Assembly: GCA_947579665.1 (NCBI GenBank)
Contig: OX388350.1
Location: 1,984,001-2,048,000, forward strand
DNA: 64,000 nt
Direction: 5' to 3'
Source: Sympetrum striolatum
Taxonomy: Eukaryota > Arthropoda > Insecta > Odonata > Libellulidae
In this document: positions 57,901 to 63,259 of the stretch, one piece after another
Numbering within the stretch: position 1 is the stretch's first letter
Layout of the letters: the number at the start of each line of letters is the position of its first letter
Translations under genes and position numbers: made by a program
The notes under the pieces: model-generated
What the model saw: only the letters and a program-made list of their open reading frames with translations
Told to the model about the DNA's origin: nothing
Databases searched by the model: none

Positions 57901-58318
57901 TGGTGAGTCACTCTATCAATGATCCATTGCTCAATTTGAGAACTGTTTTCATCTTTGGAGAAGTAAAGCCATTGTTTAAATTGGTTTGTTAATTTCTGGG
58001 AAGAGAACAGAAACCTGGGTAAATCCAGTTTATGTAAAATTTATTTTGAAAATGGAGATATTGTTTAAATTAAAAAAAATCATCTACCTTTTACATTTCT
58101 TCATTGGGAAACCCTTTCAAAGGAAATTATAGCAAAGCTAACTCTTCAATTGATCTCTTTTTGATGTATTTTTACTTTTATTTCAGGATGACCGATATTT
58201 CTTGAGTGGTTCTCTGGATGGGAAGCTGCGCCTTTGGAACATCCCTGACAAAAAGGTCGCTGTGTGGAATGAAGTTGACGGCCAAACCAAGCTCATTACT
58301 GCTGCCAATTTTTGCCAG
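11913..58318 (+). CDS. WDR44: WDR44 orthologue (Rab11-binding WD-repeat protein), exons 1-16, 3' end outside window
   Basis: Join 11913-11980, 12169-12340, 14497-14660, 22951-23107, 25628-25813, 29139-29336, 30737-30860, 32271-32458, 36237-36373, 44140-44157 (microexon), 48821-49027, 50181-50406, 55374-55634, 56390-56554, 57760-57882 and 58187-58318: 842 codons without a break. Residue map: FFAT-like [10 protein letters not shown] at 7-16 (binds VAP proteins of the ER in the human protein), coiled/basic stretch 80-135, [13 protein letters not shown] motif and Pro-rich segment at about 205-245, conserved [16 protein letters not shown] block at about 430, acidic/Ser segment 470-540, then WD repeats from about 650. 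Human WDR44 is an effector of Rab11 on recycling endosomes. It is 913 residues long, so a few hundred residues (the last WD blades) are missing here. The gene is stretched by introns filled with transposons. Confidence 0.93.
12169..12340 (+). CDS. WDR44: WDR44 exon 2
   Basis: Acceptor TCTCAG, donor GTAAGA. Encodes a low-complexity, charged stretch ([15 protein letters not shown] ... [10 protein letters not shown]) that is not conserved with vertebrates but keeps the frame; ends in phase 0. Confidence 0.85.
12341..14496. other. WDR44 intron 2
   Basis: No gene or recognisable element. Two mirrored frames at 13614-13869 on opposite strands are chance. Confidence 0.55.
14497..14660 (+). CDS. WDR44: WDR44 exon 3
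   Basis: Acceptor TCAAG, donor GTTAGT. Encodes [20 protein letters not shown] and a basic continuation, a probable short coiled coil, then a Ser/Pro-rich end (SIEGVYPSS). Ends in phase 2. Confidence 0.85.
14661..15499. other. WDR44 intron 3, first part
   Basis: Very AT-rich, with imperfect short repeats of CATAATTTACATAATT type around 15230-15270. It may be the 3' UTR and tail of the LINE that follows on the minus strand (AATAATAATAATC at about 14828). Confidence 0.4.
15500..15899 (-). mobile_element. LINE polymerase C-terminus, left half of a split element
   Basis: The minus-strand frame ends at 15504. It encodes [19 protein letters not shown], then a long tail with [13 protein letters not shown] and [15 protein letters not shown], which is the C-terminal region of CR1/Jockey-type LINE ORF2 proteins. 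The match to this family begins exactly at the inner edge of the TIR-bounded insertion at 15900, and the missing upstream part is at 17829-18600. Confidence 0.75.
15900..17828. mobile_element. 1.93-kb element with terminal inverted repeats, inserted in a LINE
   Basis: Left end AGTGGGGGAAACACTTATCG at 15900 matches the inverted right end AGTGGGGGAAACAATCATCG at 17828, and both continue CAACAC, giving 26-nt inverted repeats with about three mismatches. Removing it rejoins the LINE frame (right part ends at the codons for WCPKY, left part begins AHIQTIL). No transposase was recognised inside; it carries an older LINE relic. No target-site duplication is obvious, so the superfamily is undecided. 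Confidence 0.65.
16390..16800 (+). pseudogene. Degraded LINE reverse transcriptase relic
   Basis: Translated pieces read [20 protein letters not shown] and [20 protein letters not shown]. These are the segments of non-LTR reverse transcriptases usually seen as KAAGPDGI and QHGFRKGRSC. Stops and frame changes separate them. Confidence 0.65.
17829..18600 (-). mobile_element. LINE reverse transcriptase, right half of the split element
   Basis: On the minus strand the translation has [20 protein letters not shown], then [38 protein letters not shown] and, at 17748-18167, [17 protein letters not shown] ending [13 protein letters not shown] before the insertion edge. These are the finger and palm motifs of a Jockey/CR1-like LINE. 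The active-site YADD segment falls in a broken stretch near 18200-18240. Confidence 0.8.
18858..19795 (-). mobile_element. Penelope-like element, RT plus GIY-YIG, 5' truncated
   Basis: The minus-strand frame 19130-19753 starts [12 protein letters not shown], the RT catalytic motif of Penelope-like elements, and runs through CLPFLDISV and the thumb region. After a run of nine A (T on the plus strand, about 19161-19169) the frame shifts, and [20 protein letters not shown] with RFKEHIAHF follows: the GIY-YIG endonuclease with its Cys pair. Sequence above 19795 no longer resembles RT, so the copy is 5' truncated. Confidence 0.85.
19796..21030. other. WDR44 intron 3, 19.8-21.0 kb
   Basis: No gene. 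A segment at about 20090-20230 (CTCAACCTGGTGGCC ... TTGGTTGGCCTGGGG) has the look of a degraded miniature transposon but no clear ends. Confidence 0.4.
20396..20446. repeat. Perfect 24-nt inverted repeat
   Basis: AATGTTATGTGGTGCC and the rest of the left arm (20396-20419) pair without mismatch with 20423-20446 across a 3-nt loop. It would form a very stable hairpin; likely a miniature foldback element. Confidence 0.85.
21034..22064. repeat. Complex repeat: two 320-bp units, CA microsatellite and palindromic end
   Basis: Units at about 21218-21536 and 21538-21857 both start CGCCCACAAA and share CTTCCGGTTTA, TTTATGGAGATATTTTGAA and GACTTCCGGTTGACCG. A third start (CGCCCAC) runs straight into the CA tract. 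The right end ACTTTCTCTATACTTCG-TATATGGAGAAAGT (about 22028-22058) is a palindrome, and TTTCTCCATA also appears at the left end (21038). Probably a non-autonomous mobile repeat rather than a satellite. Confidence 0.65.
21865..21931. repeat. CA/TG dinucleotide microsatellite
   Basis: A pure CA run of about 58 bp is followed by a slightly broken ACATACACACAG. The long Val/Cys and His/Thr frames across it are meaningless. Confidence 0.98.
22065..22950. other. WDR44 intron 3, last part
   Basis: No gene or named repeat recognised. Confidence 0.5.
22951..23107 (+). CDS. WDR44: WDR44 exon 4
   Basis: Acceptor TTTGAAG, donor GTGAGG, completing the split Arg codon. Encodes [17 protein letters not shown] followed by [15 protein letters not shown], then a run of Ala and a basic [14 protein letters not shown] end. 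The first block looks strongly constrained although I cannot place it in the human protein. An out-of-frame start at 22929 is a shadow. Ends in phase 0. Confidence 0.85.
23108..25627. other. WDR44 intron 4
   Basis: No gene. The only structured piece is an inverted repeat near 25.3 kb. Confidence 0.55.
25282..25333. repeat. 52-bp palindrome plus third arm
   Basis: GTCTAAAACTACCTACCAAT pairs with ATTGGTAGTTGGTTTTAGAC (three mismatches, no spacer). A further copy of one arm (CATTGGTAGGTAGTTTTAA) lies at 25342-25360. Confidence 0.75.
25628..25813 (+). CDS. WDR44: WDR44 exon 5, Pro-rich
   Basis: Acceptor TTGGCAG, donor GTGAGA, 62 codons. Encodes [20 protein letters not shown], which aligns with human PEPDIVASTKKPVPARPPPP, then [20 protein letters not shown]. 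The Pro-rich stretch next to basic residues is a likely SH3-binding site; in the human protein the region binds GRAF-type RhoGAPs. Confidence 0.92.
26326..26426 (+). repeat. Penelope-type foldback repeat (copy at 26.4 kb)
   Basis: 26326-26385 is an inverted repeat of about 28-nt arms (CAATGGAAAAATTAAAACTC and its complement, few mismatches) round CTAC. The tail GGAATTCCACCAAGTCACGGC and ATTGATTATA follows, as in the copies at 4.3 and 55.2 kb. Confidence 0.7.
28382..28420. repeat. Short inverted repeat
   Basis: ATATGATAGGGTAA pairs exactly with TTACCCTATCATAT over an 11-nt loop. Confidence 0.6.
29139..29336 (+). CDS. WDR44: WDR44 exon 6
   Basis: Acceptor TTAAAG, donor GTGAGT, 66 codons in phase 0. 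Encodes [19 protein letters not shown] and a Ser/Pro-rich middle, ending [18 protein letters not shown] and VVKPQ. Confidence 0.87.
29337..30736. other. WDR44 intron 6
   Basis: No gene or repeat recognised. Confidence 0.5.
30737..30860 (+). CDS. WDR44: WDR44 exon 7
   Basis: Acceptor TTTAACAG, donor GTCAGT. Encodes [20 protein letters not shown] and a Ser/Gly-rich end; leaves one base of a Gly codon. Confidence 0.85.
30861..32270. other. WDR44 intron 7
   Basis: Contains a LINE 3' end at 31.1-31.6 kb; the remainder shows nothing. Confidence 0.5.
31140..31602 (+). mobile_element. LINE 3' terminal fragment (copy 2)
   Basis: Broken frames read [41 protein letters not shown] and finally [15 protein letters not shown], the C-terminus of a CR1-like LINE polymerase with several stops. 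The 3' UTR (AAGCCGAAAGGCGGCTCGCA ... TATTAATGTAGATGTAG) matches the fragment at 5.5 kb. Confidence 0.8.
32271..32458 (+). CDS. WDR44: WDR44 exon 8
   Basis: Acceptor TTCCTCAG, donor GTAAAG. Encodes [20 protein letters not shown], then [19 protein letters not shown] and [14 protein letters not shown], the counterpart of human RPRSNSGRELTD at the entrance of the Rab11-binding region. Ends in phase 0. Confidence 0.92.
32459..33387. other. WDR44 intron 8, first part
   Basis: No gene. A short inverted repeat (CACTGGAGG ... CCTCCAGTG, about 32694-32722) lies here. Confidence 0.5.
33388..35777 (+). mobile_element. Tigger/pogo DNA transposon, complete ends, broken transposase
   Basis: The 2390-bp element starts CAGTAAAACCTCGATAACACG at 33388 and ends with the inverted match (CGTGTTAGCGAGGGTTTACTG) at 35777, each flanked by TA as expected for the Tc1/mariner superfamily. 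Longer inner parts of the ends also match (CGATAACGC and related). Length and ends fit the Tigger group. It sits in WDR44 intron 8, same strand as the gene. Confidence 0.92.
33842..35407 (+). pseudogene. Tigger/pogo transposase, inactivated
   Basis: From ATG at 33842 an N-terminal helix-turn-helix ([19 protein letters not shown]) shifts frame near 33950 into the main frame. That frame has a CENP-B-type DNA-binding segment ([13 protein letters not shown]), then the first catalytic Asp in [12 protein letters not shown]. Another frame change near 34440 leads to [10 protein letters not shown] (second Asp), a stop at 34709, then PLQPLDQGI (third Asp), so the triad is DDD. The tail [15 protein letters not shown] and an acidic Ser/Glu stretch at 35153-35404 continue in frame only if 35054-35152 is spliced out (GTAAGT ... 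TTACCAG). At least two frameshifts and a stop make it non-functional. Confidence 0.88.
35778..36236. other. WDR44 intron 8, last part
   Basis: Nothing recognised between the Tigger end and exon 9. Confidence 0.5.
36237..36373 (+). CDS. WDR44: WDR44 exon 9
   Basis: Acceptor TTGTAG, donor GTCAGG. Encodes [37 protein letters not shown] and RLTSEYV, nearly identical to human NLDTGEEIPLSLAEEKLP and LTLHIMRRTKEYV. It is the most conserved part outside the WD repeats. Ends in phase 2 (AG). Confidence 0.95.
36455..37050 (-). mobile_element. LINE 3' fragment with (TATAC)n-type tail
   Basis: The minus-strand frame 36620-37015 encodes [39 protein letters not shown] and [16 protein letters not shown], the C-terminus of a Jockey-type LINE polymerase, uninterrupted. 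The 3' end at 36458-36478 is a short tandem run (AGTAT on the plus strand). The copy is 5' truncated near 37050. Confidence 0.82.
37051..39690. other. WDR44 intron 9, 37.1-39.7 kb
   Basis: No gene. At 39390-39450 an inverted pair GTTGCATCACAATCATCATC and GATGATGGCGCAAC flanks CAGGCCTG; it resembles the centre of the foldback at 8.6 kb. A pyrimidine-rich stretch at 38.6-38.8 kb gives a chance frame. Confidence 0.45.
39695..39975 (+). repeat. Probable SINE-like dispersed repeat
   Basis: After a GTCT run, GGTATTCAGCCCAAAGGCCG and later TTTGCCATTGCTTTCCTC resemble a segment that I have the impression recurs in arthropod repeats; the ends are not visible. Identity is uncertain. Confidence 0.35.
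39976..41160. other. WDR44 intron 9, 40-41.2 kb
   Basis: No feature recognised. Confidence 0.5.
41170..42240 (+). mobile_element. Penelope-like element relic (second copy)
   Basis: [19 protein letters not shown], then after a frameshift [20 protein letters not shown], give the RT catalytic motif and the segment after it. [20 protein letters not shown] with NHIAHFRN at 41801 is the GIY-YIG domain. Several stops and frame changes; about 450 bp between the two parts are barely recognisable. Confidence 0.8.
42746..42822. repeat. Tc1-like miniature palindrome
   Basis: CAGTCCTGGCCAAAATTAAC and the rest of a 32-nt arm pair almost perfectly with 42791-42822 (GTTAATTTTGGCCAGGAGTG) around 13 nt. CAGT ends and the TGGCCAAAATT motif are typical of Tc1-like terminal repeats. 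The right flank is TA but the left is TT. Confidence 0.7.
42823..44139. other. WDR44 intron 9, last part
   Basis: No feature recognised apart from the strong pyrimidine tract immediately before the microexon. Confidence 0.5.
44140..44157 (+). CDS. WDR44: WDR44 exon 10, 18-nt microexon
   Basis: ACGCCCTTCAGTTGCAAG lies between a long pyrimidine tract ending TGTCTACAG and a GTATGC donor. Its length is a multiple of three and both flanking introns are phase 2, so including it changes YV-S-NSS to YV-RRPSVA-S-NSS without breaking the frame. Skipping gives the human-like form (EYVSND). RRPSV is a classic basophilic kinase (PKA-type) consensus. Probably alternatively spliced. Confidence 0.72.
44158..44437. 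other. WDR44 intron 10, first part
   Basis: Nothing recognised. Confidence 0.5.
44438..44757. mobile_element. hAT-type miniature element, 320 bp (copy at 44.4 kb)
   Basis: Inverted ends CAGGGCTCTCTGTACTTTTC and CAGGGGTCTCCAAACTACGG (right end read inverted, with GCACGCGGGCC following) are of hAT type. Flanks ATGTACAT (44430-44437) and ATGTATAT (44758-44765) are an 8-bp target-site duplication with one change. No coding capacity. Confidence 0.85.
44758..46345. other. WDR44 intron 10, 44.8-46.3 kb
   Basis: No gene. ATGATGATGCCTGTCTCCG with AAACATGGGCC at about 44848-44878 may be another decayed hammerhead-like piece. Confidence 0.4.
46350..46890 (+). repeat. B-box repeat element, short copy
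   Basis: Three units with CCTGGGTTCGATGCTAGG (about 46376), CCTGGGTTTGATGCCAG (about 46549) and CCCGGGATCGATGCCAG (about 46715), spaced about 170 bp. They are followed by the hairpin GCTTGCAGTATGCAAGC at 46834-46850 and a TATATA run. This is the same structure as the cluster at 59-64 kb, with fewer units. Confidence 0.75.
46891..48390. other. WDR44 intron 10, 46.9-48.4 kb
   Basis: No gene or repeat recognised. Confidence 0.5.
48391..48520 (+). repeat. Penelope-type repeat end with hammerhead-like core (copy at 48.4 kb)
   Basis: 48397-48428 reads CTGAAGA-T-GCTTC-CTTG-GAAGT-GAAAC-CGG: a CUGANGA and GAAA pair enclosing a 5-bp stem with a 4-base loop. The shared tail ATGGCTTTTCACAAAGTCTC with CATATTGATTTA follows at 48477-48520. 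Confidence 0.65.
48821..49027 (+). CDS. WDR44: WDR44 exon 11
   Basis: Acceptor TTCATGTAG, donor GTAAGT. Encodes [19 protein letters not shown], a Pro/Ser stretch, then [20 protein letters not shown] and [12 protein letters not shown]. Acidic SDDE sequences suit CK2-type phosphorylation, matching human AAQSDDEEK at this place. Ends in phase 2. Confidence 0.9.
49028..50180. other. WDR44 intron 11
   Basis: No gene. A decayed minus-strand copy of the Penelope-type tail (GCTTGACTTGATGGAACACC, about 49957-49976) is the only repeat noticed. Confidence 0.45.
50181..50406 (+). CDS. WDR44: WDR44 exon 12
   Basis: Acceptor TATGCCAG, donor GTAACG. Encodes [20 protein letters not shown] followed by [15 protein letters not shown] and a basic tail ending IIDQPK. 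Aligns with human LKQKTTQLKKFLGKSVKRAK, the amphipathic basic helix before the WD domain. Phase 0. Confidence 0.9.
50407..51550. other. WDR44 intron 12, first part
   Basis: Nothing recognised. Confidence 0.5.
51551..51730. repeat. pogo-like terminal repeat, solo
   Basis: TA followed by CAGTAAAAGTCCATTATAAC and further ATAACGAG and ATTATAGCGAG repeats, the style of Tigger/pogo ends but a different family from the 33.4-kb element. A possible partner end is at 55300-55370. No transposase between. Confidence 0.5.
51731..54655. other. WDR44 intron 12, middle part
   Basis: No gene. Longer frames at 53459-53790 and 54238-54558 have no family resemblance. Confidence 0.5.
54656..54974. mobile_element. 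hAT-type miniature element, 319 bp (copy at 54.7 kb)
   Basis: Ends CTGGGTTTCCCAAACTTTTT and CAGGGATTCTCAAACTATGT (right end inverted) are of hAT type. The 8-bp flanks TATTAGAG at 54648-54655 and 54975-54982 are identical. No coding capacity. It is a different family from the 44.4-kb copy. Confidence 0.88.
55101..55235 (+). repeat. Penelope-type foldback repeat (copy at 55.1 kb)
   Basis: Arms of 27 nt (GCAGAATGAAAACACTTCGT and on) at 55101-55127 and 55165-55191 are perfectly inverted around a 37-nt centre that contains ACGTCCACGTACC. The shared tail ATGGCTTTCCACGAAGTCAC with CATATCGATTATA follows. Confidence 0.75.
55300..55372. repeat. pogo-like terminal repeat abutting exon 13
   Basis: Read inverted, the end is TAGTAAACAGTCCGTTATAA, similar to the repeat start at 51551 (CAGTAAAAGTCCATTATAAC). 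It reaches the acceptor TACTATAG of exon 13. Confidence 0.45.
55374..55634 (+). CDS. WDR44: WDR44 exon 13, first WD repeat
   Basis: Acceptor TTTACTATAG, donor GTGACT, 87 codons in phase 0. Encodes [20 protein letters not shown] (human FKAAHGFKGPYDFDQIKVVQ), then a Gly/Pro-rich insertion where human has SGEHMGAV, then [19 protein letters not shown] and VLRIW, the first WD repeat. The frame starting at 55304 over the same bases is out of register. Confidence 0.93.
55635..56389. other. WDR44 intron 13
   Basis: Nothing recognised except short TAGTAAATAGT repeats near 56165-56190. Confidence 0.5.
56390..56554 (+). CDS. WDR44: WDR44 exon 14
   Basis: Acceptor TTTGCTCAG, donor GTACTT, 55 codons. 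Encodes [20 protein letters not shown] and, later, [20 protein letters not shown] with SWSK. Human has VSPSPSQESLSSSKSD and RPFCKYKGHTADLLDLSWSK. Starts the second WD repeat. Confidence 0.95.
56555..57759. other. WDR44 intron 14
   Basis: Contains the CCTTGAAAA-rich repeat; no gene. Confidence 0.5.
56964..57360. repeat. CCTTGAAAA-rich dispersed repeat
   Basis: Starts CAGGGTGGCCACAGGACCTT and repeats CCTTGAAA or CCTTGAAAAA at irregular spacing to about 57360. A related wording (CTTGAGAACCTTGAAAAGTC) is at 31070. Ends and class unknown; looks like a miniature DNA element. Confidence 0.4.
57760..57882 (+). CDS. WDR44: WDR44 exon 15
   Basis: Acceptor TTTACAG, donor GTAAGT, 41 codons. Encodes [20 protein letters not shown] and [20 protein letters not shown], almost the human sequence. 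Completes WD repeat 2 and opens WD repeat 3. Confidence 0.96.
57883..58186. other. WDR44 intron 15
   Basis: A 304-bp intron with no other feature. Confidence 0.8.
58187..58318 (+). CDS. WDR44: WDR44 exon 16, last one in the window
   Basis: Acceptor TATTTCAG, donor GTCTAT, 44 codons. Encodes [20 protein letters not shown] and [20 protein letters not shown], completing WD repeat 3 and opening repeat 4. The following human segment (NGKYAVIGTYDG) was searched for to the right end and not found, so the gene continues beyond 64000. Confidence 0.96.
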
Positions 58319-58539
58319 GTCTATATCTAATTATCTAAAAAACTATTACTACTGAATTAATTTATTTTCTTTAATATCGTGAAAATTTTGGCAGTGAACA
58401 TTTTGTAAAGGTGGAATAATGGAACCACATTACTGCTTGTAAAAATTGCTACACCCAGAAATTATGGAAAGAATGAATCTATACCATATGAGTTTCTACA
58501 AATGATAAAAGATGCCTTTTAACCCCAGTCTTCTAGTGT

Positions 58540-58770
58540 ATTGTAAGGGTCAATATTGGGTCCTCTCCTTTTTTAATTCTAGTTAACGACCTGCCAGGGT
58601 ATCTAATGATAAACGATGTCAACAATGTACTAATGTATGCCGATGCTGTTAATGTTTTCATGGCTATGGGTAGTGATCCTACAGGCCATGAAGGACAGAT
58701 ACAAGGTGATCTGTTAACATTGATAAGACGGAAACAGTGCCTTTCTGCTCATCACAGTCAAGGCATGATA
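58540..58770 (+). pseudogene. LINE reverse transcriptase relic
   Basis: Translation gives NIGSSPFLILVNDLPGYL and VLMYADAVNVFMAMG, a decayed form of the GSILGPLLF...NDLP and YADD segments of a non-LTR reverse transcriptase, with the second catalytic Asp changed to Ala. Confidence 0.7.
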
Positions 58771-59394
58771 TAGGTTCCTCTTCAGACCTAAATTTGTTAT
58801 TCGAACATAATTCAGTTCTTAGGTATTCGTCTTGCTTGACAATCGATCTTCAATTGGGATATGCACTTGGATTAATCTGATAAAAACTAAACTTTGTACG
58901 ATACCTATCTTTGTGCTAACTTAGTTTAGAACTTCTAAAAAAGTATATTATGTAAATTTCTATTCCTGTGTTTCGTAAGGAATAGTTTTGTGGCCGTCTT
59001 CCTCCCTAATAAGTGACACTTTGAAAGTTCAGAATCAATAATCAGGACTATTAGTAATACTCTTTATATAGTGCAACTTACTGTTTGAATAATTTCGTAT
59101 TTTTCAACACCCCTTCAATTTTTGCTCACAATTCAATGATTTTTACCTGGCAGAATATTTTGTATAACCTCCATGCTCCATATCGAAACACAAAATAATT
59201 CTCACATGAGCTGAAGGTTAGCGACATAAAATTTTATAATGATATGCCAACTTTGATAAAATAATACGTCCTTCCTTGTTTTTAAGATAGGTGTATATCT
59301 ATTATATATAGACGCTTCTCCAGATATACCTATATCTATTATATATAGATGCTTCTCCGGATTCATTCATATATATAGCTATATAGATAGGATA

Positions 59395-60469
59395 CTAATT
59401 CACAGGCTAAACTATAAGCGTCATTGGCTTGAAATTTTTTATGACATATTGGCCATAACGTGTAACTTCCAGAAAAATTGCGATTTTGAAGCTCAGTGTC
59501 ATGGGTTCGATTCCAGAGGGCCCCAAAGTCCCGATTTTTTCCCGTTTAAATGCATTGCTTTGATTTTCGGGAATTTTTAAAAAATACTTCCCGGATAGGT
59601 AGAAAATCTAAACTCAAGGAGCCTATATATATATGGTCATGATCTATCGGAAACATAAATGAGTTTTACGGAAAATATCCTGGGTTGGATGCTAGGTCAA
59701 GGCAAAAATCGGCCGTTTAAAATGCATTGTGGCGATTTTTAAGATTTTTTTTGGACCCCTTCCCGATGGCATGGAAACTTGAAATTCGGCATGAGGTTGG
59801 AGATTATACATATATTTGATAGACAAATTTTACATATTCACTGATGGTCCTTGGTTCGATCCCAGAGAGCAATTTACGTTCATCAATGCATTTCTTATGG
59901 ATATAACAGAAAAAGGTTTTAGGTACTTCCCGGCATGATATTGACTTCAAACTTTGTATGAAACAAGATGAAGTTTTAATTAGTCATACTGTGCATTCAC
60001 AGCTACCAATATTTCCTGGGTTCAACACCAGGCGTCTCTACAATCAGTAAATTATCCGATTTTTAAGAATTAATTTAAACTCTTTCCCAATAATAATAAA
60101 ACATGAAATTAGGCAAATAGATAGAGAACATTGATACATTTGAAAAACATGTTTTAGATTTCCAAGATCGTCCTTGGTTCGAATCCAGAGAGCCATTTAC
60201 ATTATTGAAAAGTAGAACGTCTTTTGAGGCAGTTGTAGCCAATATTTCTGCTTGAATTTTCACACATATTTAGAGATGGTGATCTTCTGTTGTACTGCAT
60301 AGTAAGTTCACCAGTAAGACATGGGTTCGATGCCAGATGATGAAATTTCAGCAAATTTTAAGAAAAATGTCAATCCTTTTTTTTTTTCTTTTGAGGACCC
60401 TCCCGATATGATGCCGATATGAAATTAGTTTTGTTGATCTGCTTGCAGTATGCAAGCTACATTTTACTC

Positions 60470-60505
<36 letters not shown>
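59395..60505 (+). repeat. B-box element copy 1 (six units, A-F)
   Basis: B-box motifs at about 59504, 59682, 59852, 60011, 60176 and 60325, then hairpin GCTTGCAGTATGCAAGC at 60441-60457 and a TA run at 60471-60503. Confidence 0.75.
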
Positions 60506-60508
<3 letters not shown>

Positions 60509-61110
60509 GTGATAGTGATCTTCTATTATGTTGCATAGAGAGTATTACCAGAAAGATCCGGGTTCGATGCCGGGCGGCAAATATGTCTCCCGTTTAAAAT
60601 ACATTGGTTTAGTATTTCATTATTTTTTTGATGCAATTATCGAAATGATAGGAAGTTCGTACTTGGCTGGAAGATATATGAAAAGAATTGGTTTTAGAAA
60701 AAAATTTAGATAAGACCGTACTGTTCCTGGGTTCGATGCCAGAGCATATTAGCATTTCTCTCATAAGGAATATAAGGGAAAAGTAGGACGTCGTTTGAGG
60801 CAGTTGCAGTTCGTATTTCTACTTGAATTTTCACACATAGTTACAGATGGTGATCTTCTATGGTTCTGCATAGTAAGTATGACCGGGAAGACCTGGGTTT
60901 GATGCCAGACGAATAATTTGCAGGGGAAATTAAGAATATTTTCCATCCATTTTTTTTTTCTTTTGAGGACTCACTCTATGTGATGCCGAAAAAAAATTTG
61001 TGTTATCGATGTGCTTGCAGTATGCAAGCAACGTTTTACTCGTATATTTATATAGACGCTTCTCCGGATATCTATTATATATAGACGCTTCTCCGGATAT
61101 ACCTATATAC
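60506..61110 (+). repeat. B-box element copy 2 (three units)
   Basis: Motifs at about 60562, 60730 and 60896, then the hairpin at 61013-61029 and two GACGCTTCTCCGGATAT junction motifs. Same unit composition as the short copy at 46.4 kb. Confidence 0.75.
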
Positions 61111-62215
61111 GAGTAAAATGTAGCTTGCATACTGCAAGCAGATCGGCAATACTAATTCCATATCGGCATAATATCGGGACGGTCCTCAAAATCAAAAAAA
61201 AAGGATTGAAATTTTTCTTAAAATTCGCTGACAATTCATCGTCTGGCATCGAACCCGGGTCTTTATTGTGAGCTTCTCTGCAGATAAAAAGAAGATCACC
61301 ATCTCTAGCTATGTGTGAAAATTCAAGCAGAAATATTGGCTACAACTGCCTCAAAAGACGTTCTAATTTTCACGAATGTAAAGTGCTCTCTGGATTCGAA
61401 CCAAGGACGATCTTGGAAATCTAAAACATGTTTCTGAAAGTTATTTATGATTTCTATCTATATGCCAAATTTCAAGTTTCTATATTATTGGGAAAGGTTT
61501 CAAAATAATTCCTAAAAATGGGATCAACTTCTGATTGCAGAGACGGCTGGTGTCGAACCCAGGACACATTGATAGCTATGAATGCCCTGTTTGATTTCTA
61601 AGGATTTGCTCTATTAACATGCAAAGTTTGAAGTCGATAGCATGCCGGGAAGTGCCAAAATTTTGTTTCCGTTATCTCCGTAAGAAATGCATTGAGAAAT
61701 GCAAATAGCCCTCTGGGATCGAACCAAGGACCATCAGCGAATATGTAAAATTTGATTATGAAGCATATTCATGATATCTATCCATATGCCGAGTTTCAAG
61801 TATCTATGTTATCGGGAAAGGATCCAAAAAAAATCTTCAAAATCGCCGCAATGCATTTTAAACGGCCGATTTTTGCCCCGACCTAGCATCGAACCTTGGA
61901 CCATGTTCGGCGATGTCTTTTTTATTTTCGTTGGATATTCACGGCATCTAGTGATCCCTCGAATTTCAACTCTCTACCTTTCCGAGAAGTGCCTCAAAAA
62001 AATTTTCCAAAATTTTCACCATATATCCTTATGGAGAAAATCGGGACTTTGGGGCCTTCTGGAATCGAACCCATGACACTGAGGTTCAAAGTTGGATTTT
62101 TTCTGGAGGTTACACGATATGGCCAATGTATCGTAAAAATTTCAAGTCAGTGGCACTTGTGGAACATGCCTAGACTTTTGATGCCCTATGAATGAATGAA
62201 TGAGTGAGTGTGTAT
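61111..62215 (-). repeat. B-box element copy 3 (units A-F, inverted)
   Basis: On the minus strand it starts near 62195 and reads A to F with motifs at about 62065, 61890, 61716, 61555, 61391 and 61250, then the hairpin at 61123-61139. A near full-length inverted counterpart of copy 1. Confidence 0.78.
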
Positions 62216-63215
62216 ATAGGTATATCCGGAGAAGCGTCTATCTATTATACGAGTAAAATGTTGCTTGCATACTGCAAGCACATCGATAACAAAAGTATTT
62301 TGTCGGCATCACATAGAGTGAGTCCTCAAAAGAAAAAAAAAATGGATGGAAAATATTCGTAATTTCCGCTGCAATTTATTCGCCTGGCATCGAACCCAGG
62401 TCTTCCCGGTCATACTTACTATGCAGCACCATAGAAGATCACCATCTGTAACTATGTGTGAAAATTCAAGTAGAAATATTAACTGCAACTGCCTCAAATG
62501 GCGTCCTACGTTTCCCTTATGTTCCTTATGAGAGAAATGCTAATGTGCTCTGGCATCGAACCCAGGAATAGTACGGTGTTATCAAAATTTAGAAGTTAGA
62601 AGATCACTATCTCTAACTAAGTGTGAAAATTCGAGCAGAAATACTGGCTGCAACTGCCTCAAACGACGACTGACTTTTCCCTTACATTCCTTATGAGAGA
62701 AATGTTAATGTGCTCTGGCATCGAACCCAGGAATAGTACGGGCTTAAGAAATTTTTTTTCTTAAACCAATTCTTAATATATATCTTCTAGCTGAGCGAAA
62801 AGTTCCTTACATTCCGGTAAGTGCATCAAAAAAATTAATGAAAAACTATCCCCATGCATTTTAAATGCGGGATTTTTGCATCGTCCTAGCATCAAACCCA
62901 GGACGTTCTCATTAGTAGTCATTAATGTTTTTAATAGTTCTTGACCATATCTGTAAGCTCCTTGAATTTCGATTCTTTACCTGTCCGGGAAGTATTATTT
63001 AAAAAATTTTGAAAATTGCCACCATGTATCCTTATGGAGAAAATCGGAACTTTGGGACCTTCTGGAATCGAACCTATGTCACCGAGGTTCAATGTCGGCT
63101 TTTTCCTGGAGGTTACACGTTATGGCCAATATGTCGTAAAAATTTCAAGGCTGTGGCACTTGTGGAACATGCTTAGACTTTTGATCCCCAGTGTATATAT
63201 ATATATATATATATA
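62216..63215 (-). repeat. B-box element copy 4 (five units, inverted, rearranged)
   Basis: Motifs at about 63065, 62890, 62718, 62556 and 62389 on the minus strand, then hairpin 62263-62279. It lacks the central units and has one unit (CTGGCATCGAACCCAGGAATAGTACGG) twice. Confidence 0.72.
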
Positions 63216-63259
63216 AGTATATCCGGAGAAGCGTCTATATATAATAGAAGATATATATA

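Noticed and set aside
11913..58318. An unspliced or prokaryotic-style reading of the open frames
   Set aside because: All real coding blocks are bounded by GT/AG sites with matching phases, which only a spliced gene explains.
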